DNA from: Durusdinium trenchii
Lineage: Eukaryota > Sar > Dinophyceae > Suessiales > Symbiodiniaceae
NCBI GenBank assembly: GCA_963970005.1
Contig: CAXAMN010023317.1
Span: 663,904 to 727,903 of the forward strand
Reading direction: 5' to 3'
DNA length: 64,000 bases
Part shown: one piece after another, positions 25,501 through 37,500 of the stretch
How the letters are laid out: each line of letters starts with the position of its first letter
Position numbering within the stretch: position 1 is the stretch's first letter
Notes under the pieces: generated by a model
What the model was told of the DNA's origin: nothing
Seen by the model: only the letters and a program-made list of their open reading frames with translations
The model's database searches: none
Program-made: the position numbers and the translations under genes

Positions 25501-28500
25501 TATTGCCCGCCGACACCCACCAACATACGACCCAATCATCCAGAAGCGGGCACGGGACCTCCGGGACCCTGGTGGGATGATGCTGGAGCGCCACCGTGAG
25601 AGAGCGCCAGACCTAATACAAGGTCTTTGATTCTATGTACATGGTTTTTGACCCAATGCCTCCAGCGTACTGACCCTTCCAGCTATGAAAAAATACTTTC
25701 AGTATTGATTCTATGTTCGTACTTATTTTGCTCTTCGAGATTTCTGATTTTCGTTTTTCTGACGCTTGCCACTCGAGCTTTGACCGACTTTGCAAGTCAC
25801 AATTTTGACTTTTCTCCAGTCTCAATTTTTCAACTTTTCAGCCATTGTGGTTCAAACAATCAGTTTCGACTACCTTCGTGCTTATTGCTCCTTCTTGTAC
25901 AGAACTACAGTGTTTCCCATCATGGACGCGCATCAACAATGGTGGCAACAATACTATGGCACCACGATACCCACTGCCGGCTATGGACCTCTCACCAATG
26001 CAGTTCGTCATCACTACCAACACCCGTATCACCAACATCATCAACATCACGCCAACATCCCAGCTGATCCACCCACTGCCTCTCCAGCACCACCAGCAAC
26101 ATTTCCACCCGAACCCCTACCCCCACCCGCAGCATCTCACCACCCAACGCCTCCACAGCTTGGAGTGGTACCCCCCCAACATCCCCAACCTACCTGACAC
26201 ATGGACTCCCAGCGACACACATTTGGATACGAATACCGTACATGGTCACACATTGTTTCGGACGATTCAGCCGACGCAATGGTCCAGGAAATACAACCTC
26301 GCAGGACAACAAGTCCTCGATATTTTTCCATGGCAGCTCAGCCGTTTTGGCCTCCAGGACCACAGCCTACGCATCCTGTCCCAAGGACGCTACACAGGCA
26401 TTGTCACCACCAGATCTATCGCGGAGGCGGTCTTCACTTCACAATTGCTACCGGAGATGAGGGCCCACAACCTGGACATCGACAACATCGCTGAATATTT
26501 GCACCAACAAGCAGATCAGTCCATTCCAAACAAAACCACAGAAGCCAAACAATTCATGCAACCTCTTATTTCTCGCATCATTGACTTCCTACGAGGCCTT
26601 ACACCACCAGCCGGCGAAGGCACAGCACTCCGAAAGCTCCAGCAACAGACAGATCGCTTACAACAACAAGAGAGCGAACTCCAGCGCGCTCGCGACAAGC
26701 TGAAGAATCATGGCATTGCACTTACACCAACCAAGCCAGGGTCACACCATGCCCCATCATCCGTCACCCACACACCACATCTCCCACTCCCAGCCCCTGC
26801 CGCCATCACAACCACCACCATTCTTAATCCCACCACACAAACACTCCATGACAACTCACCAGCCAACTATGCAGCAGCCGGCATTCAAAAATGGCTCAAG
26901 ACATTACCACCAGCCACTCAGACACAAGTCACCAACATCCAGCAGATTCTTCGAGATGAACATATCACTAAAGAACAACTCCAAGAAGCAGCTACCCGCT
27001 ACGGCATCCCGCTTGCTCGGGTCCTCAAGCTTCCCCCACGTTCACTACAGCAACTGGTGGCCGCGGGTTCGGCATTGGCAGCCTGACTCGTACAACAAGC
27101 GCTGCATCAACCAACACATCACACCCTACAATCTTTGACAACATTACACACAGCGCTATCACACTTTGTCCATTCCACCCCCTACATTGACAAGTCACAC
27201 GCTATTTTTTCTGTCAGTCTTATTCACCTTACATGCCTCTTTGCCTTTCCTTCGCAAACACATCACTCTATACAATGGCGCTCCCGTTTCAACCAACTAC
27301 AAGTTACACCACACACTTATCACTACCAAATGTTCACACATCCCAATGCGGTCTATGCCAAGCTCTTTTTCAACCAACATCACACAAGACACCAGTACCA
27401 CCAACATGGACATACATACATCGGCTCTACCAGCATCACTATCCCCAAGCGAGAATACAATCGTCACGCCAAACTCAAACAATTACACAATAACCACCCA
27501 ATTTCAGCTGAACTTTCTCTACGCTACTGGCACTCCAAGAACAACCTCCACCACTACAGCACTATTTACCTTTCCCATCACGACACCTATGATCAAGCAT
27601 GGACCTACGAACACCTGCGGATCCAAGAATGGCAACCTACACTCAATTGGCCCTATATCCAACGACACCTCAAACTCAAAGCCTCAGGTTGGCAATTCTC
27701 AAAACACCGCACCACTTTCACACGGATGTCCACTCACAAACGTCTCTTCCAACGGCTACGACGACGACAACACACCATTAAACAACCCCACCTTCACACA
27801 AGTCAACGCCTACACGCCCTGACAGTTTTACGCGAGCTCAGCAAGCATACACTTTCATCTTTTCAAACATCAACAGCCATCCGCAGCGGCAAATACACTG
27901 ATCTCGAAATTTACGCCTTCCGTCGAATGGCCGCCAGCTTAGAGGAACCGGATCGATCACGTGTTCTTCACCTTCTCCACTCAGCGCTCAGCTTTCGCAA
28001 TCTCACTCCACCCAAAGCCAACAAACCCTTTACCATTCCTTTCCTCTCCCACAGTACCTTCTCGTCTTCCACGGAAAAATGGCTTCGCACACTGATCCAA
28101 CACCACATGCATCACGTCATTCCCTTCCACCCCCCTACTACCAAACTACGCGAAGCAGCACACAAGACTTTGCGTTCCCGACTCTACAACCACAAACGTT
28201 GGGAAGAACTCTTCTCCACACATCCCACAGCAGCTGACATGCCATGCAGCTGCCACCACATGCACACCTTGCTTCGTCCCAACCACACACCGCCGCTCTA
28301 CGATGGTCACTACGTGCTCACACTTGAAGACCTACAGCTCCCCAGCCATCTTGAGCTATTCCTTCAAGCCAACATGAACAGCACTTTCTTTCCCACAAAG
28401 ACACAATATTTCCAACACTTTGAACAACAACTCACATCCTGGCTACGACACCATGGTCTACCCACAGCCCTCCATCAACACAGCCTACCTTTTCTACACC

Positions 28501-31500
28501 AACAATGGAAACAACACATCGACAATCTTCTATACACACCCCGCTTTACATCCCGCAACGTCACACAGCTTCAACAGTTTCTTACAGACAAGCTGGTACT
28601 CCATCATGCTGACCATGAACTACAAAACCTACGACTCTTTTGCCCACAGCACTACTTCCACGGATGTCTCACCACATGGAATACACCACAACTTTTTCTC
28701 CCACTACCAGATCTCACAGCCCAACAACTCCACCAATTTCTCACACAATCTTTCCCAGCCAGCATTCGCAAAGCATACCCCTGGGGCTTCCGCACAAAAT
28801 TCTACACACCACATGGAGTAGTTTTCCTCAAACAAAAGAAATCCTGGCGAAAGGGTAGAACAGTCATCAGCTATTTCAGATCCATTGCGGGCACATTATT
28901 ACGAGCCACCTCCAAAGCACTAGACATTATGCTCCTTCATCTTCTACCACAACATCCAGGCCAGTTATCTATACCCAACCTTTGGCAACACCTCCACAAC
29001 CATTTCCGGACCACACCCGAAGACATCCACCTCACACCGATCAACGACGACCTGGTCGGCTTCTTCAACAGCGTACCTCAACAACGCCTTGTCGATGCAG
29101 TCATCAGCCTGTGCCACCGCTGGAAAGCACAACACAACACCACTACCATCACCATCGATGTTCAGTCCACCGGCAATCCCATCCAACACTCACACATCGG
29201 TCGCCACTACATCCACCACCCACAGCAACGCACACTTGACACACAACACATTCCTCTTATCGTTCAACAAGCTCTTCACTCATGCATTTTCCAAGCTTGC
29301 AACACCTACTACAAACAAATTCAAGGAGCCGGCATCGGCAGTCAGCTCTCACCAGCACTTTGCAATGTGGCAATCACGCTCATCGAACACACTTGGCAAA
29401 CCACATACCACAACTTCTTACACCAACCAAGCCTTCACTTGCTCAACACTCGCTATGTCGACAACCGATACATCTTGCTCAACGAACAATACAGATCAGC
29501 ACTCCCCATCACTACATTGGCCCATCCTGAATTTTATGAACAACCAGTTGAAATAGAGCCAGTGGACGACGACCATCTACTCGGTTTCTTGATTGACCCT
29601 CTCAACAGAACAGTCACCTTCCAACTCCCCACCCATTCCTGGCAGATTCGTGATCCGCAGTCAGCAGGGAGTCACAGACTACGCCTTTCAGGCTTACAAT
29701 CACGCCACCACACACTACAAAAATACACTTACCCAAAACATCTTGCACACACGACAGCACAGAAGTTGATGCAGCTATATATGGCCAAAGGCCATTCACC
29801 AGCACACTGCGCCGCGGCGCTGCGGCCAAGAGGAAAAAGACTATGTGCCAGCACTTTCGCAGACTGCTGTGATATGTATTTTACTGTATTGAACCTTTCA
29901 ATGTCAAGCACTTCCACTATTTGTTATCCAGGCCCTACCTGATCCGATCTAGTTGCGCCGATACGGCTCAGTGTGTGTGTCCACTCCTGTTTCCAAGGAC
30001 ACTACTCTAGTTTTTCTTTACTAATCTACCCTACAAGCTTTTCTGTACAGAAGCAGGGGGACATAGCGTGCGTTCAGGGACCATGTCCAACGAAGCTACC
30101 TGACGCACGGGATATGAGAGCTGATCACTCTCACGTACCTGCAATTTTCCAATTGTTTGAGATTTCTAAGTCAGTGCAACGCCGTCTCATACGTTGTTAC
30201 CTGCAGTATCTAGATTTAAAGGGCTAATGCACACCGCGAAGCTACCTGAAATCACGCTCCACGGAGCAACCTTCTCAAGTGTGTGTGTGCCTTTGTTTTC
30301 ATTCATGGACCACTGTGACTTCAGAAGGATGTGCCCCAGCAGAAGTTCATGGCCCTAGGCCTTGCGCTACTTCATCATGGACCGCGTCCTGACAATCTTC
30401 AACTGCTTCATGTTCATCGTCGCCGAGTGCCCCTCAACTGTAGCGTAAGGCGTAAGGTTGGGAACGCTTGATTGAAGGCCTCCCAAGAATGAACTGTGGT
30501 AGGTCACGCAGGTCAAAGTTTGTCGGGGTACCTAAAGTACAGTCTATGTGCTGGTGCAGATTCACAAGTTCAGGTTTCAAAATGCGTTACAGTCTATGCT
30601 CCTACGGTGCCCATTGGCATACTTGTTCAGGGTCAACCCAAGTATCGACAAGGCAGTTGACAAGGCGTCCGACTTCCAGGTTCAGAAGAACCAAACCCAG
30701 AGAGCGCCTTATTGGAAAGAATCAATAAAAAACGCTAATTTCAATAATGTGACTAGAAACCAATAAAATCAATGATGTTATTGGTTTGTGCTTTTTCATC
30801 CTTTATTGGAGCAACCAATAACTTTTGAGGAGTGACCAATAAGGTTCCTTATTGGTTTAACCAATAAGCTCTGATGGTTTTTGGACAAACTTGCCAAGTT
30901 GTGCTGACTCATATGTACACCTTTTTTAACCACAACAGAGGGCACAGCAAAAGCACAAAGCCCTTTTGCAGGGCCAACGCCCTTTGACAGGCCCAATGCC
31001 TTTTGCAAGACTTTAGTCTTCACTGTCAGAAGCTGCGCATGCAAAGTGTGCACCTTTGTTTCTCAGGTGAAATGCCAGCCTGAACCTCCAGCACACTTTC
31101 AATGGTACTTGCCACCCTGGAGTTCCATTGAGGGTGGCATGAGCAAGGGCACTGATGTGCCCTACCATGGTTTCCCCTTGGTAGCAAGAGTAAAATTTTG
31201 GATTATACCACTTGAAGAAGATGTGCAGGTGTTGTGCCCAGTGCATTTTGGGTATAGTGTTCCACATGAGGACTCCCGAGTTCATGCTCATGACTGAGAG
31301 TCTGGAGTAATGCAGGAGGCAATTGTCCATGTTCTTCCTGAAAGCCTTTGCATCATTGGATGAAGGATGTAAACCAGCATTGTCCATAACCTCATAGACA
31401 CAGTTCAAGTGCTTCAGGCATTGATACCTGTGTTCAGAATAAGAATCTGCTGGATCCCTGTACTCTGCACAAATCTGCAGAAAGACAGGAACTAGCCACC

Positions 31501-34500
31501 TGCACTGCTTGGCTTTAATCCCAGACAAGGATGGAAAGTTGTCCCACTTAGCCTTGACATTGCAAAAGGCAGACATGGGAAATCTCCTGATTTTATGTTC
31601 ACTCAAGATTCCCAGCTCATTGTAGTGTGTCGAAATCTTCCCAAAAAGTGTTTTGAGTCTAAAGTCATGGGAGCCAGGCCAGTCAGACCTGAAGNNNNNN
31701 NNNNNNNNNNNNNNNNNNNNNNNNNNNNNNNNNNNNNNNNNNNNNNNNNNNNNNNNNNNNNNNNNNNNNNNNNNNNNNNNNNNNNNNNNNNNNNNNNNNN
31801 NNNNNNNNNNNNNNNNNNNNNNNNNNNNNNNNNNNNNNNNNNNNNNNNNNNNNNNNNNNNNNNNNNNNNNNNNNNNNNNNNNNNNNNNNNNNNNNNNNNN
31901 NNNNNNNNNNNNNNNNNNNNNNNNNNNNNNNNNNNNNNNNNNNNNNNNNNNNNNNNNNNNNNNNNNNNNNNNNNNNNNNNNNNNNNNNNNNNNNNNNNNN
32001 NNNNNNNNNNNNNNNNNNNNNNNNNNNNNNNNNNNNNNNNNNNNNNNNNNNNNNNNNNNNNNNNNNNNNNNNNNNNNNNNNNNNNNNNNNNNNNACACAT
32101 GTAGTAGGCTTTCTATTCATGACAAAAGAAGGAAACTTTTTCCAAAAGGGTAATGGGGTAAGCTCCTGCTCTGGAGAGGTGTTGGCACTTGTTGCTTCAT
32201 ATTTTCTTTTTTCCGTTTAGACATCTATACTGCCCTTTTGCAGGGCTGCCCTTTTCCAGGGCTGCTCTAGTGCAGAGCTACAGCGCATGTTCCTGTATTT
32301 GAGCCTACAGGCTTTCATAAAAGGGAAACATGCAGAAACATGGTGTTGGTTCAAAAAAGGCTGACTGAAGCCAACCCTCTGCCATCACATATGAACACGG
32401 TTTTCCATCTTAAGGTGCCAGGTGGCTTGCAAAGCTCTTTGCAGAGGACTTTGCCTTTTTTCAAGGCATTGCCTTTTCTCAAGGCAGAAGCTTGCATGTG
32501 TCTTTCACTTTTTTGCATCCTTCTGCAGCTGCATCCAAGAGAGTGTCCTTGCAGCTTTCCAAATTTAAGCTGGTTCCTTTCTTGGACAGCTTCTCTAGCT
32601 CTGCAAGGGCAGCACCAAGGATCTTCTGCCCTGCACTGTCAGCCTGCTTCTTCACATCCTTGATCACTTTGGTCATTTGAGAACCCTTTTGGCTGCCTGA
32701 TCCTTACTTTTGCTTTTGCCCAGGTCACTCAGCACCTCTGCATCTTCCACTGCTTTGTTGAGTGCAGCCTTTGCACTGACCTGGTTTGGTTCTCCCCCTT
32801 CCTCCTCTTCTTCCTCATCACTTCTGTCCTTGTCCATCAAAGCCAGTGTCTCCTTGTTTTTCATGTTTTTCTTGTCTCTGCTGCCAAGTACATCAGACAA
32901 GGCATCTTCAGCTTGAAAGCCATCTTCAACACCCATTGACCCATGCTGCCTGGCTTTGATCCAGTCCAGAGCCTCCATCTTCTGGTTGGCTTCAAAAGTG
33001 GCAGCATGGTGGGTCTTTGTTTCTTTGAAAGCAACTTCCTTCTCCAAGGCAAACTGCCATTCTGCCAGGTCCTTTGTGTCCTTCCTGCATAGGATTGTCC
33101 CTCTTGGGACCTGAGAAAGAATCAGAATGCACATGTGGCATTTATGTGGCACTAGGTGTGCTTGGGAAAGTAGCAGTCAGAGCACCCTCCTCACCGACTC
33201 CCTCAAGCCAAACCTCTGTAGGGTGACAGCAAATGGCACCCACTCAGATGTCTCCTTGCTGCCTCAGCTGTGGCAAGAAGAAACAAACCCAAAGATTGAA
33301 GAGCACACAGAAACAACCAAGACACCAGTGGTCTCAGAGATCTCCAGCAGCTCTTTGGCATACATGTTGCCATTTGCAAGTTTGCCCCTGGTCTTGAGGA
33401 AGATTGCCATCAACTGCTTTTTGTGAGGGTCTGAGCCCTCCCCCTTGCAGCGCTTGTCCCACAAGCTGTCCAGCTTTGTGTCCTTGACAGCCTTTCTGGC
33501 CCTGCTGAACCTGCCCCACAAGGCTTCCCTCTGTGGGCCAGTCAAATTGTCAAGGAACTCCTGGGTGTTTCCATTGGTCTTCTTATTGAACTGCTCCATC
33601 TTCTCATCAAGGGAGAGCCCAGCATCATTGGGCAAAGGGAGGCTTGGCTTTGTGCTAGGCCTTTTCAAAATGCCTTTTGGCCCTTTTCCAGGGCTGTGCC
33701 CCTTTTCAGGGCTTTCATTTTTCACCTTTTTCTTGACTCCAGATTTCATTGCCTTCATTGCCTTCATGGCTTTCCCCATTGGTGATGTCCCTTTGCAGGG
33801 CACAACTTTCAGAAATGCCCTGTCCAGGGCAAGAGTATTTGAGCTTGATCAAAATGGCTGCAAAAAATGCCCACCCATCATATGACATCATATGCTGCAA
33901 TATGATGGCCACACCCATCATATGATGGGTTGGGGCCATCATATGATGGGTTTGGGCCATCATATGATGGCATTCACCATCATATGACATCATATGATGG
34001 GATATGATGGGCACAAGTTTTTGGACCAGATTTGTTTTTTCAAAAAAATATTTTCCACTAGGTTGGATTCTTTTGGGCACCAAAAATTTCTAGAAGGAAA
34101 TGTGTGTGGGTGAAGACACCCCAAACATTTCCTACAAGTAATTGCCAGTGGGTGAAGGCACCTCACATCACTTGGAACCAAACCACCTGCCCAGCTCTAC
34201 AGGCGCATGAAAAAGTTCCAGAAGTGGCCAATGAGGCATGACTGGACTTCCAAAATGCCCATGAACACCTTTATTGAACTTGGTGGCCAAACCCCTGTAA
34301 TCCCACCAGGGATCACCCATGCACCACTTGACCTTTTTCACATTTTCCCATCACACATGCCACTGTGAGGCCCCAGCTGCAGCCATCTTTTGATTTCCCT
34401 TTTGCAGGGAGTGGCCCTTTGGCAGGGCTCTGGTGGCCCTTTTCCAGGGCTCAGTTTGTCAGAGTTCACCACCTGGGGGTTTTCTTTTTTTCTCCTCTGA

Positions 34501-37500
34501 TCATTTGGTGCCTTCCCCACTGCATCTGCATAGGTGGCTCTGGATTTGGCCTTTGGTGCTTCCTTGGCCATACCTGCCCAAAAATAGAACAAATAGATAC
34601 AGGGTTGCAAAACATATTGACTGCATCCACACAAATGCACACAAATGTACAGGCAGGCCTTTGCCTGTGCCAGACTGTGAGCTTGACACTGAGGTGGAGC
34701 TGGAACTGTGAGGTGCATCTTGGCCATGTCTTTTTGCAGCTCCCTTTGCAGCTACCTTGGGCCCACCTGGTCAGGAAAAGACAGCTGGCACAGCAACCAT
34801 ATGTCACAAATTTCAACTGGCATGGACATGGAGGAGTGGCAAGGCAGCAGCAAACATGTGATACACATCATTGAACTAGCATTGTGTGTTTTAGGGCATG
34901 GAAATGGAAAAAATGTTGGGCCTTGTTGTGGCACTGAAGTTGCCTGGGCTTGGGCCTGAGCTTGCCAAGCAGCTGCATGCCATGCAGCCTGCTGTTGGTG
35001 CTGCTGCTGCTGTTGGAAGAACCAGTGCCATTGCAAGTTGCATTCCTCCAGCTGCTTCACCTGTTGCTCCAACTGTTGCAGATGTTCTGCCTTCTTTCTT
35101 TCCTCTTCTTGTTCTACCAGCCTCCTTTCCAGTCTTCTGAACCTGGAACCTCCCATGGCTGCCAGCCTTTTGGTGTCTTCATCAGCATCAGGGTACTGTT
35201 CATCCAGGAGCTGCAGCCTTCTCCTTTCTTTTGAGGAACCACTAGTGGTGCTTCCACCTTGTTTGGTGCTGCTGTGCCTGTCACCACCCCAGCTGTGCCA
35301 GCCATGGGCAGGCTTCCAGTTGTCACCTTTTGAGTTGGACCACTTCTTGTTGCCCCACCATTCCCACATCCCTTTTCCACTCATCCCAGGAGTCATAGTC
35401 ATAGTCTTCCCATGAATCCCTGGGCTGCCACTTCTCGCCCCTTTCACCTGGTTCATCTTTCATTTGTTTATGCTCAGAGGAGCTCCTCCTGAGAGGTTGC
35501 TGGCTTGTGTTGTCACCACTTGTTGGTGGTGACTTCTCCACAGTGGCTTCCACTTTTGTATCTTTTATATTTTCAAGTTCATCTCCATCACCACCAAAGT
35601 CAGGTTCATCATCGTCCATGTTGTGGCTCTGCCCTTTTGCAGGGCTTTGCCTTTTTTCAAGGCTACCACAAAAGAAATTGCAATCAAACTGTGACAGTGT
35701 GTCAGTGCTTGAACAAAAGCAGCTGCATGGAGAAAGGGTTCAGATACACACATTGCACATAACACATTCAGAACACATATTGCTATGACACATGTAGTAG
35801 GCTTTCTATTCATGACAAAAGAAGGAAACTTTTTTCCAAAAGGGTAATGGGGTAAGCTTTTTCCAGAAGGCAAGAGGCTAAGCTTCTTGAAGCTGCCTGC
35901 TGCCAGCCTGCCATTTTTGCAAGGAGGCTTGCACCAAAACCAGCATAGCACAGCTGCCCTTTTGCAGGGCTGCCCTTTTGCAGGGCTGAGCCTGTAGAGC
36001 AAGGCTTCACTTTTCATATTTCTTGAAAAGGCCATCTCGAGCTTTGAGGATATCACCCTTTGTGGTGTTGGGGACCTTCCACTTGGGCAGCAACTCTTCT
36101 ATGATGGCCTTGTGAGAGACTTTGAGGGATGCAGCCTGCTTGCCTGTGCAAGCTACAATTAGTCTCTTTGCATTGCCTGGTCCTGGCACATGTTGTATGT
36201 ATGACTGGTTCTTTCCACCTCCAACACTCAGGGTTGCAGTGCGGATCCTGGTTGTTGCTCCACCTGCCAACCCTGCATTCTTTTGCTTACCCTTGGTGGG
36301 TGCTTTCATGGCAGCAGCCTTCATGTGAGCTGCCTTCATGGGAGATGTCTTCATGGGAGATGTCTTCTTGGCAGGTCTTTTCTTCACAGGTTTTCCTGCC
36401 TTCGCCCTCCAAAGATGTTTTCCAGCAGGGGGTTGACTAGCAAACAGGCTGTCCTTGCTGTCACAATCTGGGCAGCTTGGGCTGCTTTCATCACCTTCCT
36501 CACTGGTAGTTTTCAACATAGCAGGCAGGCCAGAGGAATCCACTGTCACTTCACTCATGTGCTGTGAGCTCTCTTTTTTCCTTTTCACAACCCCCAGGCT
36601 TCATCATTCTGGAAGACTTTGGAGCTGGGAGAAATGGCTTTCCTCAAGCTTCCTGCCAAACTTCTCCCATGCAGTCTGGGAGGCTGTCAGCCTCCTCCAG
36701 TGTTTCAGCAACACACATAGGGCATCTGCAGCCCTTCCTGCTAGATGTGCCTCTCCACTGGGACTCCACTGGCCAGTGTGGAGACAAAAGTTCCACACCA
36801 AACCTGTTGCAAGCCACTTGCAAGGCTTGCCTCAGCTGTTCATACTTAATTTGCCCAGAAGGACTGACCTTCAAGAGTGATTCCACAAGTTTGTGCAACT
36901 TATATACAGCTTTTGGCTGCTCAGCTTGTTGGGCTTGTAAGTGTTTGTACTCCAGGAGGTCAAAGCTGGCTGCCACACCCATGGACCTGATGTAGCAGTC
37001 AATGGCCTCATCTAGTTTGTCTTGGTCACAGTCAGGAAAACCCTGTCTCTTGACAGGGTTTTTGTTTCCAGCTCCTGCTCCTCTTTTGACTGCTTTCCTG
37101 AGCACCATGGCCTTTTCACAAGGCTTTGCCTTTTCACAAGGCACCCTTCTGCAAGGCTGTCAGGCAACACCCTTCTGAGTGCCTGGAAATTTTGAACAAG
37201 ACAAAGCTGCAGAAGTGTGAAGTTGTCAGGTTTGCATCCACAAACAAGCTGCTGCAAATTCTACTAAGAACACTGACAACACACTCCCCCATACCCCTGT
37301 CATTTTTCATGTGAAAACTGTTGTGTTTTTGTTTGTCTTGCCTTTTGCCCTTTTTCAGGGCAGCCCTTCTTCAGGGCAGCACTTTTGCAGTGCATTCAAG
37401 GCAGCTGGAGCTGTCAGTTCAAGGCACATATCTGGATTTATTCTTGGGGTCCCACAGCTTCCACCCATGTTCTAGGTAGGTATCCCTCCAACTCTTCCCA

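Larger units (their letters stand above)
18473..30278 (+). mobile_element. element B: giant multi-ORF Penelope-like retroelement
   Basis: An 11.8-kb unit with 298-bp direct repeats at both ends that differ at about 2 positions, each flanked by GT runs. Inside, in one orientation, are a leader, then ORF1a/1b, ORF3 (Myb-like), ORF4 (SR-rich), ORF5, ORF6, and a reverse-transcriptase ORF ending 38 bp before the right repeat. The RT carries an N-terminal GIY-YIG-like domain and a Penelope-type RT and thumb. Direct terminal repeats (pseudo-LTRs) and insertion at (CA/GT)n are, to my knowledge, features of Penelope-like elements, including the clade with a permuted N-terminal endonuclease. Typical members have one ORF; this one has six or seven. 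The near-identity of its ends suggests recent insertion. Confidence 0.75.
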
